DNA from: Mesorhizobium terrae
GTDB taxonomy: Bacteria > Pseudomonadota > Alphaproteobacteria > Rhizobiales > Rhizobiaceae
Reading direction: 5' to 3'
Assembly: GCF_008727715.1 (NCBI RefSeq)
Contig: NZ_CP044218.1
Coordinates: 1,302,001-1,366,000 of the forward strand
DNA length: 64,000 nt
Below, in pieces: positions 24,205 to 33,172 of this stretch. Each line of letters begins with the position of its first letter. The stretch's first letter is position 1. The notes below the pieces were generated by a model. It was given only the letters and a program-made list of their open reading frames with translations, did not search any database and was not told where the DNA came from. The position numbers and the translations under genes were made by a program.

Positions 24205-24495
24205 ATGTCAGCAGCGCGACTCGACCCCCCGCCACGCTATCTCCGCACATCCGAGGCGGCGCGCTTCCTCGGCCTATCCGGTCGCACGCTGGAGAAGCAC
24301 CGCACCTACGGCACGGGACCGGTCTATCGCAAGCTCGGCGGACGCATTGTCTATGCCCTCGACGATCTTCAGGCTTGGGCGGATCGCGGCACACGGCAGT
24401 CGACATCAGATCCGGGCCACGGTGTTGTCCACCCTGCAAAACGACAGGCGACGCCCGCCGGGGGAATGCCCGTGCGACGCGGCGGCGCGTCATGA
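24205..24495 (+). CDS. Excisionase-like HTH protein, RdfS candidate
   Basis: The 96-residue protein begins with an AlpA/MerR-type HTH: YLRTSEAARFLGLSGRTLEKH then GPVYRKLGGRIVYALDDLQAW, the winged helix of recombination directionality factors. GGAGG is 6 bp before ATG 24205. In ICEMlSymR7A rdfS is upstream of traF and is the target of FseA; here the gene follows an FseA-like activator and leads an operon ending in traF. The tail (about 75-96) is unstructured. It overlaps parA by 4 bp. Confidence 0.72.
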   Translation: MSAARLDPPPRYLRTSEAARFLGLSGRTLEKHRTYGTGPVYRKLGGRIVYALDDLQAWADRGTRQSTSDPGHGVVHPAKRQATPAGGMPVRRGGAS

Positions 24496-25130
24496 TCGTC
24501 GCGCTCCTCAATCAGAAGGGTGGCGTCGGCAAGACGACGCTCACGCTGCATGTCGCCGGCGAATGGGCGAGCAAGGGAAGGCGCGTCCTACTCATTGACG
24601 CGGACCCACAGGGCTCCGCGCTCGATTGGTCCCAGCAGCGGGCACGCGAAGGCCTGCCGCGACTCTTCGGTGTCATCGGCCTGGCGCGGGATACGCTTCA
24701 CAGCGAAGCGCCGGAGCTGGCGCGAGACGCCGATCATGTGGTGATCGACGGGCCACCGCGCGTCGCCAGCCTGATGCGGTCCGCGCTGCTTGCCGCCGAC
24801 CTGGTACTGATCCCCGTGCAGCCATCGCCTTTCGATGGCTGGGCGTCCGCGGAGATGCTCTCGCTGCTGGGCGAGGCGCGGATCTACCGCCCCCAGCTCG
24901 CCGCCCGCTTCGTGCTGAATCGCTGCGGAGCGCGAACCGTCATCGCGCGCGAGACGGCCGAGACGCTCGCCGATCACGATCCGCCGGTACTCACCAGCAC
25001 CGTCGGCCAGCGCGTCACCTTCGCCGACGCGGCACGCTCCGGCCGCCTGGTCTCCGAGATCAACGAACGCAGCCCCGCTGCGCGCGAGATCACCGCACTC
25101 TGCACTGAGGTCGGGAGGATCGCACCATGA
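24492..25130 (+). CDS. parA: ParA-family partition ATPase
   Basis: The 212-residue ATPase has the deviant Walker A KGGVGKTT (about 11-18), Walker A' (LIDADPQGSALDW) and Walker B region (HVVIDGPP). It is the short, HTH-less ParA type typical of rhizobial plasmids and ICEs. The ATGA overlap with the upstream HTH gene, and another with the RHH gene downstream, show one translational unit. It probably works with that RHH protein to position or stabilise the excised element. Confidence 0.9.
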   Translation: MIVALLNQKGGVGKTTLTLHVAGEWASKGRRVLLIDADPQGSALDWSQQRAREGLPRLFGVIGLARDTLHSEAPELARDADHVVIDGPPRVASLMRSALLAADLVLIPVQPSPFDGWASAEMLSLLGEARIYRPQLAARFVLNRCGARTVIARETAETLADHDPPVLTSTVGQRVTFADAARSGRLVSEINERSPAAREITALCTEVGRIAP

Positions 25131-25381
25131 CGGAGCGGCCCCACAAACGCGCCTTCACTGCACGTCCAGCCGATCCAGAGAGCTGGGTGAAAGCCCCCAA
25201 TCCGCGGCACCCGCGCGGCGGCGACACCGCCACCTTCACCGCGCGCCTCACCATCGACGTCACGCCCGACATGCGTGGCCAGATCAAGATCGCCGCGTTT
25301 CAGCGTGGGGTCACCGTCGCCGACATGCTGCGCGAGCTACTCGCCCGCGAGTTTCCCCCAACCGATGGAGCAACGCCATGA
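25127..25381 (+). CDS. ParG-like ribbon-helix-helix partner of ParA
   Basis: The 84-residue protein has a basic, flexible N-terminus (about 1-35) and a C-terminal ribbon-helix-helix, ARLTIDVTPDMRGQIKIAAF, then RGVTVADMLRELLAREF. This is the layout of ParG/Omega-type centromere-binding proteins that pair with short ParA. Four-base overlaps on both sides place it inside the parA-traF operon. Confidence 0.75.
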   Translation: MTERPHKRAFTARPADPESWVKAPNPRHPRGGDTATFTARLTIDVTPDMRGQIKIAAFQRGVTVADMLRELLAREFPPTDGATP

Positions 25382-25884
25382 ACGGCGCAGCCGACTTGCG
25401 TCGCGCCGCGACGCCGAACGTCGCCGGCCTGACCCATGTCGAGCTGACCTGGATCGAGAAAAGGATCGAATATTGGATCCGGTTCGGACAGGAGGTCCAC
25501 GAACAGATTCTCGACCGCCGCCGGCGCGTCGTCAGCTTCCCGCCCCACAGCGTTTTCGCGCTTGTCCGCTGGGCGTCCAACGACTTCGGAACGGTCCTCT
25601 CGCGCATCGACATCGTGCGCGCGGTTTCGCCGGGCGAACCCTATCAGACGTTGCCCTTCGTGCGCCCCGGCGGCGACATTCTGCTGAAGGCCGAGAGCTG
25701 GCGACACGTCGAGCGCGTCCTGCAGATCGTCGACGCGATCGAGTCCAGCGGCATCAATCCCGCCGAGGTCTCGCCGCACCATTGGCGCCACGTTCATAAC
25801 CGGCTCGTCGCCGGCCAGGAACCGCGCAACTACACCGCGCAGCAGCACCGGGCCATCCTCTTGCGCCGAAGGGTCGAGCCATGA
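25378..25884 (+). CDS. DUF2840-family protein
   Basis: The 168-residue soluble protein is a recognised companion of TraF in alphaproteobacterial ICEs (DUF2840). The conserved core includes THVELTWIEKRIEYWIRFG (about 19-37), FALVRWASNDFGTVLSRIDI and RVLQIVDAIESSGINPAEVS. The function is unknown; there is no signal peptide. Overlaps of 4 bp on each side suggest tight stoichiometry with the RHH protein and TraF. Confidence 0.82.
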   Translation: MNGAADLRRAATPNVAGLTHVELTWIEKRIEYWIRFGQEVHEQILDRRRRVVSFPPHSVFALVRWASNDFGTVLSRIDIVRAVSPGEPYQTLPFVRPGGDILLKAESWRHVERVLQIVDAIESSGINPAEVSPHHWRHVHNRLVAGQEPRNYTAQQHRAILLRRRVEP

Positions 25885-26426
25885 CCCGCTTCGGCTACGT
25901 CATCACGACGTACTTCACCGTGATGCTGATCGGTGGCCTGTCCTTCATCCACATCACGCCCCGGCTGATCTGGAACGCGTCCGCCAGCACGCCGATCGGA
26001 CTCTATTCGCTCGACCGGTCGCCACGCCTTCAAGTGACTGACCTCGTCGCCGTGGACGCCCCTGAGCCGCTCGCATCGTTCCTCGCCGAGCGTGGCTACG
26101 TGCCGCGCGGCGTCCCCCTCATGAAACGCGTCGCCGCCCTTCCCGGCCAGCAGGTCTGCCGCACCGGCGCACACGTCACCGTCGATGGCGTCGCGATGGG
26201 TGAAGCGCTGACGCGCGACCGTCTCGGCCGCCATCTGCCCGTCTGGCAGGGCTGCCGGCGCATCGCCGACGGCGAGATCTTCCTCATGAACTGGTCCGTC
26301 GAGGACAGCCTCGACGGGCGCTACTTCGGTCCGATTTCCACCCGCTCGATCATCGGCCGCGCAACGCCTGTGTGGACCGATGAAGACGGCGGCGGCCGCT
26401 TCCAATGGCGCGCCGCGACGCGGTGA
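25881..26426 (+). CDS. traF: TraF, conjugal-transfer S26 signal peptidase
   Basis: The 181-residue protein has one N-terminal membrane helix (about 5-26) and an S26 peptidase domain. The nucleophile is probably S36 in SASTPIGLY (S-x-P-x-G), with the general-base Lys82 in PLMKRVAALPG. Known role: TraF processes and cyclises the pilin precursor, here presumably TrbC (33169). It is the last gene of the rdfS-like/parA operon, 45 bp before the second DUF736 gene. Confidence 0.9.
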   Translation: MTRFGYVITTYFTVMLIGGLSFIHITPRLIWNASASTPIGLYSLDRSPRLQVTDLVAVDAPEPLASFLAERGYVPRGVPLMKRVAALPGQQVCRTGAHVTVDGVAMGEALTRDRLGRHLPVWQGCRRIADGEIFLMNWSVEDSLDGRYFGPISTRSIIGRATPVWTDEDGGGRFQWRAATR

Positions 26427-26471
26427 ACGACGCGCCTATCCGACCTCACCGCACAGCAAAGGAGTCTTCCC

Positions 26472-26807
26472 ATGCCGCAGATCGGCGAATTCACCCGCAC
26501 GAAGAACGGCTACGCCGGCCACATCCGCACGCTCTCGCTCGACGCCGAAATCGTGCTCGTCCCCGCCGAGCACACCGACGCTGAGAACGCGCCGGACTAC
26601 CGTGTTCACCACGGCAGCGATGACGGCCCCGAGATCGGCGCCGGATGGAAACGCACCGGTGAGAAAGCCGGCGACTACGTCTCCCTGCAGATCGACGATC
26701 CCACCTTGGCCCAGCCAATCCGCGCCAATCTGTTCCAATCGGCCGAAGACAAATCCGCCTGGAATCTGCACTGGAACCGCCCGCCCAAGCGCGGCGAGCG
26801 GGACTGA
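26472..26807 (+). CDS. DUF736-family protein (second copy)
   Basis: The 111-residue DUF736 protein runs from MPQIGEFTRTKNGYAGHIRTL through YRVHHGSDDGPEIGAGW to QPIRANLFQSAEDKSAW. It is the same family as 21922-22245 but clearly diverged, so this is an old duplication. AAAGGAG lies upstream. It sits between traF and the lytic transglycosylase, separated from the latter by 3 bp. Confidence 0.85.
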   Translation: MPQIGEFTRTKNGYAGHIRTLSLDAEIVLVPAEHTDAENAPDYRVHHGSDDGPEIGAGWKRTGEKAGDYVSLQIDDPTLAQPIRANLFQSAEDKSAWNLHWNRPPKRGERD

Positions 26808-26810
26808 ACG

Positions 26811-27572
26811 ATGTCCGGCCCGCGCCATCAAGCTGTCGTCGGGCGGCCAAGCGCCGTCCGACTGACATGCCTCCTTCTCCTTTCCGGCCTGCTGCTCGCC
26901 GTGCCGTTTAACGCCACAGCGAGCGCGCAGAACCCACCGGGCACGCGGACGGCGACGGCCCATCCGTTCGCCGCCTACATTGAAGAGGCCGCACGGCGCT
27001 TCCGCATCCCGGCCGCGTGGATTCGCGCCGTCATGCGCGCGGAAAGCGCCGGCGATGTGCGCGCGATCTCCTCTGCCGGGGCGATGGGCTTGATGCAGAT
27101 CATGCCTGCTACCTGGGCGGAGCTGCGCGTCCGCCATGGTCTCGGGCGAAACCCATACGATCCGCGCGACAATATATTGGCTGGCGCAGCTTACTTGCGC
27201 GAGATGCATGATCGCTACGGTTCGCCGGGGTTTCTTGCAGCCTACAATGCGGGGCCAGGGCGCTACGAAGAATATCTCGCGGGCCGCCCGTTGCCGGCCG
27301 AGACCCGCGCCTATGTGGCCGCATTGATCCCTTCCTTCGGCGGCGGTGACCTGCCGGGTGCAACCACCGTCGCCGCGGCTGATCCTCGCGCCTGGACTCG
27401 CGCGCCGCTGTTCATCACGCGCGCCAACAACGTGACCAGCGTCGATCCAGCGCAGGCGGAAAGCACTCCGGACGACGCTCTGGCAGCAACTCGGGCGCGC
27501 GAGACTTCCGCGATCGTCCCGCAATCCTCGGGCCTGTTCGTGGCGCGCTCGGATGGCGGAGGCCCGCGATGA
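26811..27572 (+). CDS. Lytic transglycosylase of the conjugation system
   Basis: The 253-residue secreted protein has a signal peptide (about 1-39, ending ATASAQ) and an SLT domain. The catalytic Glu is E78 in VMRAESAGDVRA, followed by SSAGAMGLMQIMPATW and AAYNAGPGRYEEY, the other family motifs. It would open peptidoglycan locally for the Trb apparatus (VirB1/TrbN role). It lies between the traF operon and the relaxase. Confidence 0.92.
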   Translation: MSGPRHQAVVGRPSAVRLTCLLLLSGLLLAVPFNATASAQNPPGTRTATAHPFAAYIEEAARRFRIPAAWIRAVMRAESAGDVRAISSAGAMGLMQIMPATWAELRVRHGLGRNPYDPRDNILAGAAYLREMHDRYGSPGFLAAYNAGPGRYEEYLAGRPLPAETRAYVAALIPSFGGGDLPGATTVAAADPRAWTRAPLFITRANNVTSVDPAQAESTPDDALAATRARETSAIVPQSSGLFVARSDGGGPR

Positions 27573-27816
27573 CGGCGCTTCGTTCGGATCGCGGTCTGGC
27601 GGGCTCCAGCGCATCATGGAGTGCGTGGAGGGGGAAGCAGGACAACACAACCGCACGATGGCAGGATAAAGGGGCGCGATGTGCGCCTCGGTTCGGTTGT
27701 GCTTTTTCAATGGCTTACGCTGCGAATTCGCGAGGTGCGCCTGTTCGGCGCAGCCTGCGGCTCCGGCGATTTCATAAGCAAATCAGCGCTATCGCGCGAT
27801 GTGCGGTCTTGCCGCC
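27573..27816. other. Probable oriT region upstream of the relaxase gene
   Basis: These 244 bp lie between the transglycosylase and relaxase genes, the usual oriT position. They contain an 8-bp inverted repeat, CACAACCG (27646-27653) and CGGTTGTG (27694-27701), with AT-richer flanks (GCTTTTTCAATGGCTTACG). An 83-codon ORF starting at 27569 overlaps the region but has no recognisable features. The nick site cannot be set from sequence alone. Confidence 0.5.
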
Positions 27817-29556
27817 ATGAGCGACGACAACGATTTCCGCGTCCGGCCAGGCCGCATCCGATCGACCAGCGCGCAGCGCGCGAGGCCGTTCATCGCCCAA
27901 GCCTTGGCCGCCGCCCAGCGCGCCGGCGGCTCGGTCTCCCGCAAGGGGACGATCGGCCCGAACCACCGCTCCCGGTTCGGCCGGGGCCAGCGCGCATCAG
28001 TGCAGGCCAATCGGTTCATCACGTCCCGCTCGCGCGGCGCCGTCGTCAAGGCGCGTGTCGTCCGTCACGGCGGACGGAGCGCGCCGCTCGCGACCCACCT
28101 GAACTATCTGGGCCGCGAGGGCGTCACCCGGGACGGAGAGAAGGCCCGGCTGTTCGGGCCTGGCGCCGATGACGCTGATCCGAAGGCGTTCGCGGAACGG
28201 TGCGAGGATGACCGGCATCATTTCCGGTTCATCGTCTCGCCGGACGACGCCGTGGAGATGTCAGACCTCAAGACCTTCGCCCGCGATTTGGTCGGCCAGA
28301 TGGAGAAGGACCTCGGCACCAAGCTCGAATGGGTCGCCGTCGATCACTGGAATACCGAACATCCGCACGTCCATTTAATTGTGCGTGGCGTGCGCGAGGA
28401 TGGCGAAAACCTCGTCATCTCCCGCGACTATATCAAGGAAGGCATGCGTGATCGGGCGCGGGATCTGATCACGCAGGAATTGGGGCCGCGCACGGATCAC
28501 GAGATCCGTCGCACCCTGGAACGTCAGATCGACACCGAGCGCTGGACCAACCTCGATCGGCAGCTCGCACGCGACGGCTATCGCACCGGCGTCATCGACC
28601 TCGCGCCACATCCCAACCGCCAGCCCGACGAATTTCATGCGCTCAAGGTCGGGCGCCTTCGCAAACTGGAATCGCTCGGGCTTGCCGACCAGGTCGGCCC
28701 CGGCCAGTGGACTGTTTCCGAAAATGCCGAGACGACGCTGCGCGAGCTCGGCGAACGCGGCGACATCATCAAGCGCATCCATCGCGGCCTTTCAGAACAC
28801 AGCATCGAACGCGGCGCGTCCAACTATGTGCTCGCCGGGGAAAGTCTGGACGATCCTGTGGTCGGCCGGCTGGTCGCCCGCGGTCTCGACGATGAGCTGA
28901 AGGGTACAGCCTATGCCGTGGTCGACGGCATGGACGGCCGCACCCATCACATCAAGCTGCCCGATCTCGACGCCGCCGGCGATAGCGCGCCCGGCTCAAT
29001 CGTCGAGCTGCGCAGGTTCGACGACGCGAAGGGGCAGCGTCGCGTCGCGATGGCGGTCCGATCAGACCTCACCATCGAGCAGCAGATCACCGCGACCGGC
29101 GCCACCTGGCTTGATCGACAGGCGATCGCCCGCGAGCCGGTTGCGCTCGGTGGCGGGGGCTTCGGCGCGGAGGTGCGCGACGCCCTGGACCGGCGCGCCG
29201 AACACCTGATTGGGCGAGGTCTGGCCGAACGTCAGAACCGCGGCGTCAGCTTCAGCCGCAACCTGATCGAGACGCTCCGCCGGCGCGAGCTGGACGCCGT
29301 GGGCGCCAAGATCGCGGCAGAGAGCGGCCGCCCATTCAACAAGCCCGCGGCGGGGGAATACGTCGCTGGCGCCTACCAGCGGCGCATCGCGCTCGCCTCC
29401 GGCCGCTTCGCGATGATCGATGACGGCCTCGGCTTCCAGCTCGTGCCCTGGTCGCCCTCACTCGAAAAGAAACTCGGCCGGCATGTCTCCGGTCTCGCGC
29501 GCAGCGATGGCGGCATCGACTGGAGCTTCGGCCGAAAGCGGGGGCTCGGCCTGTGA
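27817..29556 (+). CDS. rlxS: Relaxase (DUF3363/VirD2-like, MOBP type)
   Basis: The 579-residue protein has an N-terminal relaxase domain with the metal-binding triad HPHVH at 182-186 and a candidate nucleophile tyrosine in LNYLGREG (about Y97). The C-terminal DUF3363 part extends to the end (LEKKLGRHVSGLARSDG). The basic N-terminus (FRVRPGRIRS) is the family start, which favours ATG 27817 over 27799. It would nick oriT and pilot the strand through TraG and the Trb channel. This is the RlxS class found in ICEMlSym-type elements. Confidence 0.9.
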   Translation: MSDDNDFRVRPGRIRSTSAQRARPFIAQALAAAQRAGGSVSRKGTIGPNHRSRFGRGQRASVQANRFITSRSRGAVVKARVVRHGGRSAPLATHLNYLGREGVTRDGEKARLFGPGADDADPKAFAERCEDDRHHFRFIVSPDDAVEMSDLKTFARDLVGQMEKDLGTKLEWVAVDHWNTEHPHVHLIVRGVREDGENLVISRDYIKEGMRDRARDLITQELGPRTDHEIRRTLERQIDTERWTNLDRQLARDGYRTGVIDLAPHPNRQPDEFHALKVGRLRKLESLGLADQVGPGQWTVSENAETTLRELGERGDIIKRIHRGLSEHSIERGASNYVLAGESLDDPVVGRLVARGLDDELKGTAYAVVDGMDGRTHHIKLPDLDAAGDSAPGSIVELRRFDDAKGQRRVAMAVRSDLTIEQQITATGATWLDRQAIAREPVALGGGGFGAEVRDALDRRAEHLIGRGLAERQNRGVSFSRNLIETLRRRELDAVGAKIAAESGRPFNKPAAGEYVAGAYQRRIALASGRFAMIDDGLGFQLVPWSPSLEKKLGRHVSGLARSDGGIDWSFGRKRGLGL

Positions 29557-29587
29557 TCACCGCTCCTTATTAAGAAAGGACTCCGCC

Positions 29588-31576
29588 ATGTCGGCCACCA
29601 AGATTCTGTGGGGGCAGATTCTCGTCGTTTCCCTGATCGTCCTCGCGACGACCTGGACCGCGACGCAGTGGACGGCGTGGCAACTCGGCTTCCAGCCGCA
29701 GCTCGGCAGGCCATGGTTCGAGCTGTTCGGCTGGCCGGTCTATTATCCGCCGGCCTTCTTCTGGTGGTGGTACTTCTACGACGCCTATGCGCCTTCGGTC
29801 TTCGTTGGGGGGGCCTACATCGCTGCGTCAGGCGGCTTCATTGCCATCGCGGTCGCCATCGGCATGTCGGTCTGGCGCGGGCGCGAAGCCAAGAATGTCG
29901 AGACCTACGGCTCGGCGCGGTGGGCGCGAGCCGACGAGGTGCGGGCTGCCGGCCTGCTTGGGCCCGATGGCGCGGTGCTCGGCAGGTTCGAAGGCGCCTA
30001 TCTGCGCCATGACGGCCCTGAGCATGTGCTCTGTTTCGCGCCGACGCGCTCCGGCAAGGGCGTCGGCCTCGTCGTGCCATCGCTGCTGACCTGGCCTGGC
30101 TCCGCTATCGTTCACGACATCAAAGGCGAGAACTGGCAGCTCACCGCCGGCTTCCGCGCCCGACACGGCCGGGTGCTGCTGTTCGACCCGACCAACGCCA
30201 ACTCATCCGCCTACAACCCGCTGCTCGAAGTCCGTCGTGGCGAATGGGAAGTGCGCGACGTTCAAAACATCGCCGACATCCTGGTCGATCCGGAAGGGAG
30301 TTTGGAACGCCGCAATCATTGGGAGAAGACGTCCCACGCGCTGCTGGTCGGCGCCATCCTACACGTTCTATACGCCGAGACCGACAAGACGCTCGCCGGC
30401 GTCGCCGCGTTCCTATCCGATCCGAAGCGGCCGATCGAGTCGACGCTCGCGGCCATGATGAAGACCGCACATCTCGGCGAAGCGGGTCCACATCCCGTCA
30501 TCGCCTCGGCCGCGCGCGAGCTGCTGAACAAATCCGACAACGAGCGGTCGGGCGTCTTGTCGACCGCGATGTCGTTTCTCGGCCTCTATCGCGATCCGGT
30601 TGTGGCCGAAGTAACTCGCCGCTGCGATTGGCGCATCACCGACATTGTCGGCGGGACGCGACCATCGACCCTGTATCTCGTTGTTCCCCCATCCGACATC
30701 GCGCGCACCAAGCCGTTGATCCGCCTGATCCTCAATCAGATCGGACGCCGATTGACGGAGGATCTCAACGCCAAAGGCAGGCGGCATCGGCTGCTGCTCA
30801 TGCTCGACGAGTTTCCCGCGCTCGGGCGCCTCGACTTCTTCGAGAGTGCCTTGGCGTTCATGGCGGGCTATGGGCTGAAGAGCTTCCTCATCGCACAATC
30901 GCTGAACCAGATCGAGAAAGCCTATGGCCCGAACAACTCGATCCTCGACAACTGCCATGTCCGCGTCAGCTTCGCGACCAATGACGAGCGGACGGCCAAG
31001 CGCGTGTCGGATGCGCTTGGCACCGCGACCGAGATGCGGGCAATGCGGAACTATGCCGGGCACAGGCTGAGCCCATGGCTCGGCCATCTGATGGTGTCGC
31101 GATCGGAGACCGCGCGCCCGCTGCTGACGCCGGGCGAGGTGATGCAGCTCCCACCCGCCGACGAGATCGTCATGGTTTCCGGAACGCCGCCGATCCGCGC
31201 GAAGAAGGCGCGCTACTTCGAGGATCGTCGGTTTCAGGAACGCATCCTGCCACCGCCGGCGCTGGCAAAGACAGCGGCGGCAAAGTCGGACGACTGGAGC
31301 AAGATGCCGCTGCCGCCGCGGCCGGAGATCGAGGGCGCCGCCGCAAAGGATGGCCAGGGCGACGACGAGGATCCGACCGGCTCGGAACGCCGCCACCAGC
31401 CCGAGCTGAACAAGGCCGGGACCGTCGAGAAGAAGGCGCCGATCAACAACGAGTTCGACCTCGATGGTCCCGACGACGCCGATGACGACGCCGCGCGCGC
31501 ACGCCGGCTGAACCAGGTGATGCAGGGCATCGCGCGGCAGGTCTCGCTCGATCCCAACGATGGGATGGACCTCTGA
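29588..31576 (+). CDS. traG: TraG/VirD4 type IV coupling protein
   Basis: The 662-residue protein has two N-terminal membrane helices (about 8-28 and 75-100) and a cytoplasmic ATPase. Walker A is PTRSGKG at 152-158 and Walker B is LLMLDEFPAL (about 406). The tail (about 570-662) is acidic and Lys-rich. It couples the relaxosome to the Trb mating channel. AAAGGA precedes ATG 29588. It lies 31 bp after the relaxase. Confidence 0.94.
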   Translation: MSATKILWGQILVVSLIVLATTWTATQWTAWQLGFQPQLGRPWFELFGWPVYYPPAFFWWWYFYDAYAPSVFVGGAYIAASGGFIAIAVAIGMSVWRGREAKNVETYGSARWARADEVRAAGLLGPDGAVLGRFEGAYLRHDGPEHVLCFAPTRSGKGVGLVVPSLLTWPGSAIVHDIKGENWQLTAGFRARHGRVLLFDPTNANSSAYNPLLEVRRGEWEVRDVQNIADILVDPEGSLERRNHWEKTSHALLVGAILHVLYAETDKTLAGVAAFLSDPKRPIESTLAAMMKTAHLGEAGPHPVIASAARELLNKSDNERSGVLSTAMSFLGLYRDPVVAEVTRRCDWRITDIVGGTRPSTLYLVVPPSDIARTKPLIRLILNQIGRRLTEDLNAKGRRHRLLLMLDEFPALGRLDFFESALAFMAGYGLKSFLIAQSLNQIEKAYGPNNSILDNCHVRVSFATNDERTAKRVSDALGTATEMRAMRNYAGHRLSPWLGHLMVSRSETARPLLTPGEVMQLPPADEIVMVSGTPPIRAKKARYFEDRRFQERILPPPALAKTAAAKSDDWSKMPLPPRPEIEGAAAKDGQGDDEDPTGSERRHQPELNKAGTVEKKAPINNEFDLDGPDDADDDAARARRLNQVMQGIARQVSLDPNDGMDL

Positions 31577-31578
31577 GC

Positions 31579-32019
31579 GTGGCGATCATGAAGATTCCGA
31601 AGAAGCAGCGCCTCTCGGTCTATCTCGATCCGGACATCATGAAGGCGCTCACCGCTTATGCCGCGCGTCGCGATCAATCGCGATCCCTGGTCGCGGAAGC
31701 GGCGATCGCATCCTTCCTGTCACCCGACACCGCCGAGCGCCAGGAAGCCGCGACCACCAAGCGATTGGACCAGCTCGACCGGCGCATGACACGCATGGAA
31801 CGCGACCTCGGCATTTCCGTGGAAATGCTCGCGGTGTTCGTCCGCCACTGGCTCACCACCAACCCGCCGTTGCCGGAGCCAGCCCAGGCGGCCGCACGCG
31901 CACAGGCGGGCGAGCGGTACGACGCCTTCGTCGCCGCGCTCGGCCGGCGACTCGCGAAGGGACCGAAGGTGCGTGAGGAGATTTCCGAAGACGTCACGGG
32001 CATCGCGGGCGCGGAATAA
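31579..32019 (+). CDS. CopG-type ribbon-helix-helix protein
   Basis: The 146-residue protein has an N-terminal RHH (KQRLSVYLDPDIMKALTAYAA), then RDQSRSLVAEAAIASFL, and a helical C-terminal part with heptad-like TTKRLDQLDRRMTRMERDL. GTG 31579 gives the longest form; ATG 31588 is the alternative. It is the regular gene between traG and trbB in this ICE family and may regulate the trb operon or act at oriT. Confidence 0.78.
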   Translation: MAIMKIPKKQRLSVYLDPDIMKALTAYAARRDQSRSLVAEAAIASFLSPDTAERQEAATTKRLDQLDRRMTRMERDLGISVEMLAVFVRHWLTTNPPLPEPAQAAARAQAGERYDAFVAALGRRLAKGPKVREEISEDVTGIAGAE

Positions 32020-32091
32020 CCATCGCGTAACGTGTCGCAAGCGTCCGGCAGTTCCGCCCTGTCCCTGTCTTTGTACGCCAGAGCACTACGA

Positions 32092-32183
32092 CCCCGTTCT
32101 GCTTGTTGTCATGCCCTGATTTCTGCCTCTTCTACTGATCCCCGATCCAGGGCCGCGTGTTCGCGGTCCCGCACAGAACGGGG
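32092..32183. promoter_or_regulatory. Long inverted repeat upstream of trbB
   Basis: CCCCGTTCTG (32092-32101) and CAGAACGGGG (32174-32183) are perfect 10-bp inverted copies, extendable to 13 with one mismatch, separated by 72 bp. The second ends 5 bp before the trbB ATG and covers its ribosome-binding region. A DNA-loop operator or mRNA structure controlling the trb operon is plausible. Confidence 0.5.
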
Positions 32184-32188
32184 ACGAC

Positions 32189-33172
32189 ATGGCGGTTTCT
32201 CACCAGCAATCAGAGGCGACCCTGCGAGGCGCGCGCATGTTGCGCACAGCCCTCGGCCCCGCCATCGCCGGATTCCTGGAAGACCCGTCGATCGTCGAGG
32301 TGATGCTCAATCCCGACGGGCGGCTCTGGATCGACCGCCTGTCCGAGGGGCTCTCCGACACCGGAGAACGGCTCTCGCCCGCCGACGGCGAACGCATTGT
32401 TCGCCTCGTCGCGCATCACGTCGGCGCCGAGGTTCATTCCGGTTCGCCGCGGGTTTCGGCCGAACTGCCCGAGACGGGGGAGCGGTTCGAAGGGCTTCTG
32501 CCGCCCGTCGTCGCCGCGCCGGCGTTCGCGATCCGCAAACCTGCCGTCGCCGTCTTCACGCTCGCTGACTACGTCGCCGCCGAGATCATGTCGGCCGAAC
32601 AGGCTGAGATCCTCTGCCGCGCCGTCGTGGACCGCCGCAACATCTTGGTCGCCGGCGGCACCTCAACCGGCAAGACGACACTCACCAACGCCTTGCTCGC
32701 CGAAGTGTCGAAGACCTTCGACCGCGTCGTTCTGATCGAGGACACGCGCGAGCTGCAATGCGCCGCGCCCAACCTGGTCGCCATGCGGACGAAGGATGGC
32801 GTCGCATCGCTCTCCGATCTCGTCCGCTCCTCGCTTCGCTTGCGCCCCGATCGCATTCCGATCGGAGAGGTGCGCGGCGCCGAGGCGCTGGATTTGCTCA
32901 AGGCCTGGGGGACGGGCCACCCGGGCGGCATCGGCACCATCCACGCCGGCACCGCGATCGGCGCGCTGCGCCGCCTCGAGCAGCTCATTCAGGAAGCCGT
33001 CATCACGGTCCCGCGCGCGCTGATCGCCGAGACCATCGATCTCGTCGCGGTGCTCAGCGGCCGCGGCTCGACCCGCCGCCTCGCCGAACTCGCCCGCGTC
33101 GAAGGCCTTCAGCCGGACGGCGACTACCGCGTCATCCCCGCAACCCAGCCCGTCTCAGGAGACCCCGCATGA
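32189..33172 (+). CDS. trbB: TrbB, VirB11-type traffic ATPase
   Basis: The 327-residue secretion ATPase has Walker A GGTSTGKT at 156-163, an Asp box (VLIEDTREL), Walker B region ([11 protein letters not shown]) and His box ([12 protein letters not shown]). It powers pilus assembly and substrate transfer at the inner membrane. It is the first gene of an unbroken trb operon and overlaps trbC by 4 bp. Confidence 0.96.
   Translation: MAVSHQQSEATLRGARMLRTALGPAIAGFLEDPSIVEVMLNPDGRLWIDRLSEGLSDTGERLSPADGERIVRLVAHHVGAEVHSGSPRVSAELPETGERFEGLLPPVVAAPAFAIRKPAVAVFTLADYVAAEIMSAEQAEILCRAVVDRRNILVAGGTSTGKTTLTNALLAEVSKTFDRVVLIEDTRELQCAAPNLVAMRTKDGVASLSDLVRSSLRLRPDRIPIGEVRGAEALDLLKAWGTGHPGGIGTIHAGTAIGALRRLEQLIQEAVITVPRALIAETIDLVAVLSGRGSTRRLAELARVEGLQPDGDYRVIPATQPVSGDPA

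Noticed and set aside
27569..27820. An 83-codon ORF between the transglycosylase and relaxase genes
   Set aside because: It overlaps the likely oriT and has no motif or plausible fold; the ATGA overlap with the upstream stop is probably chance.
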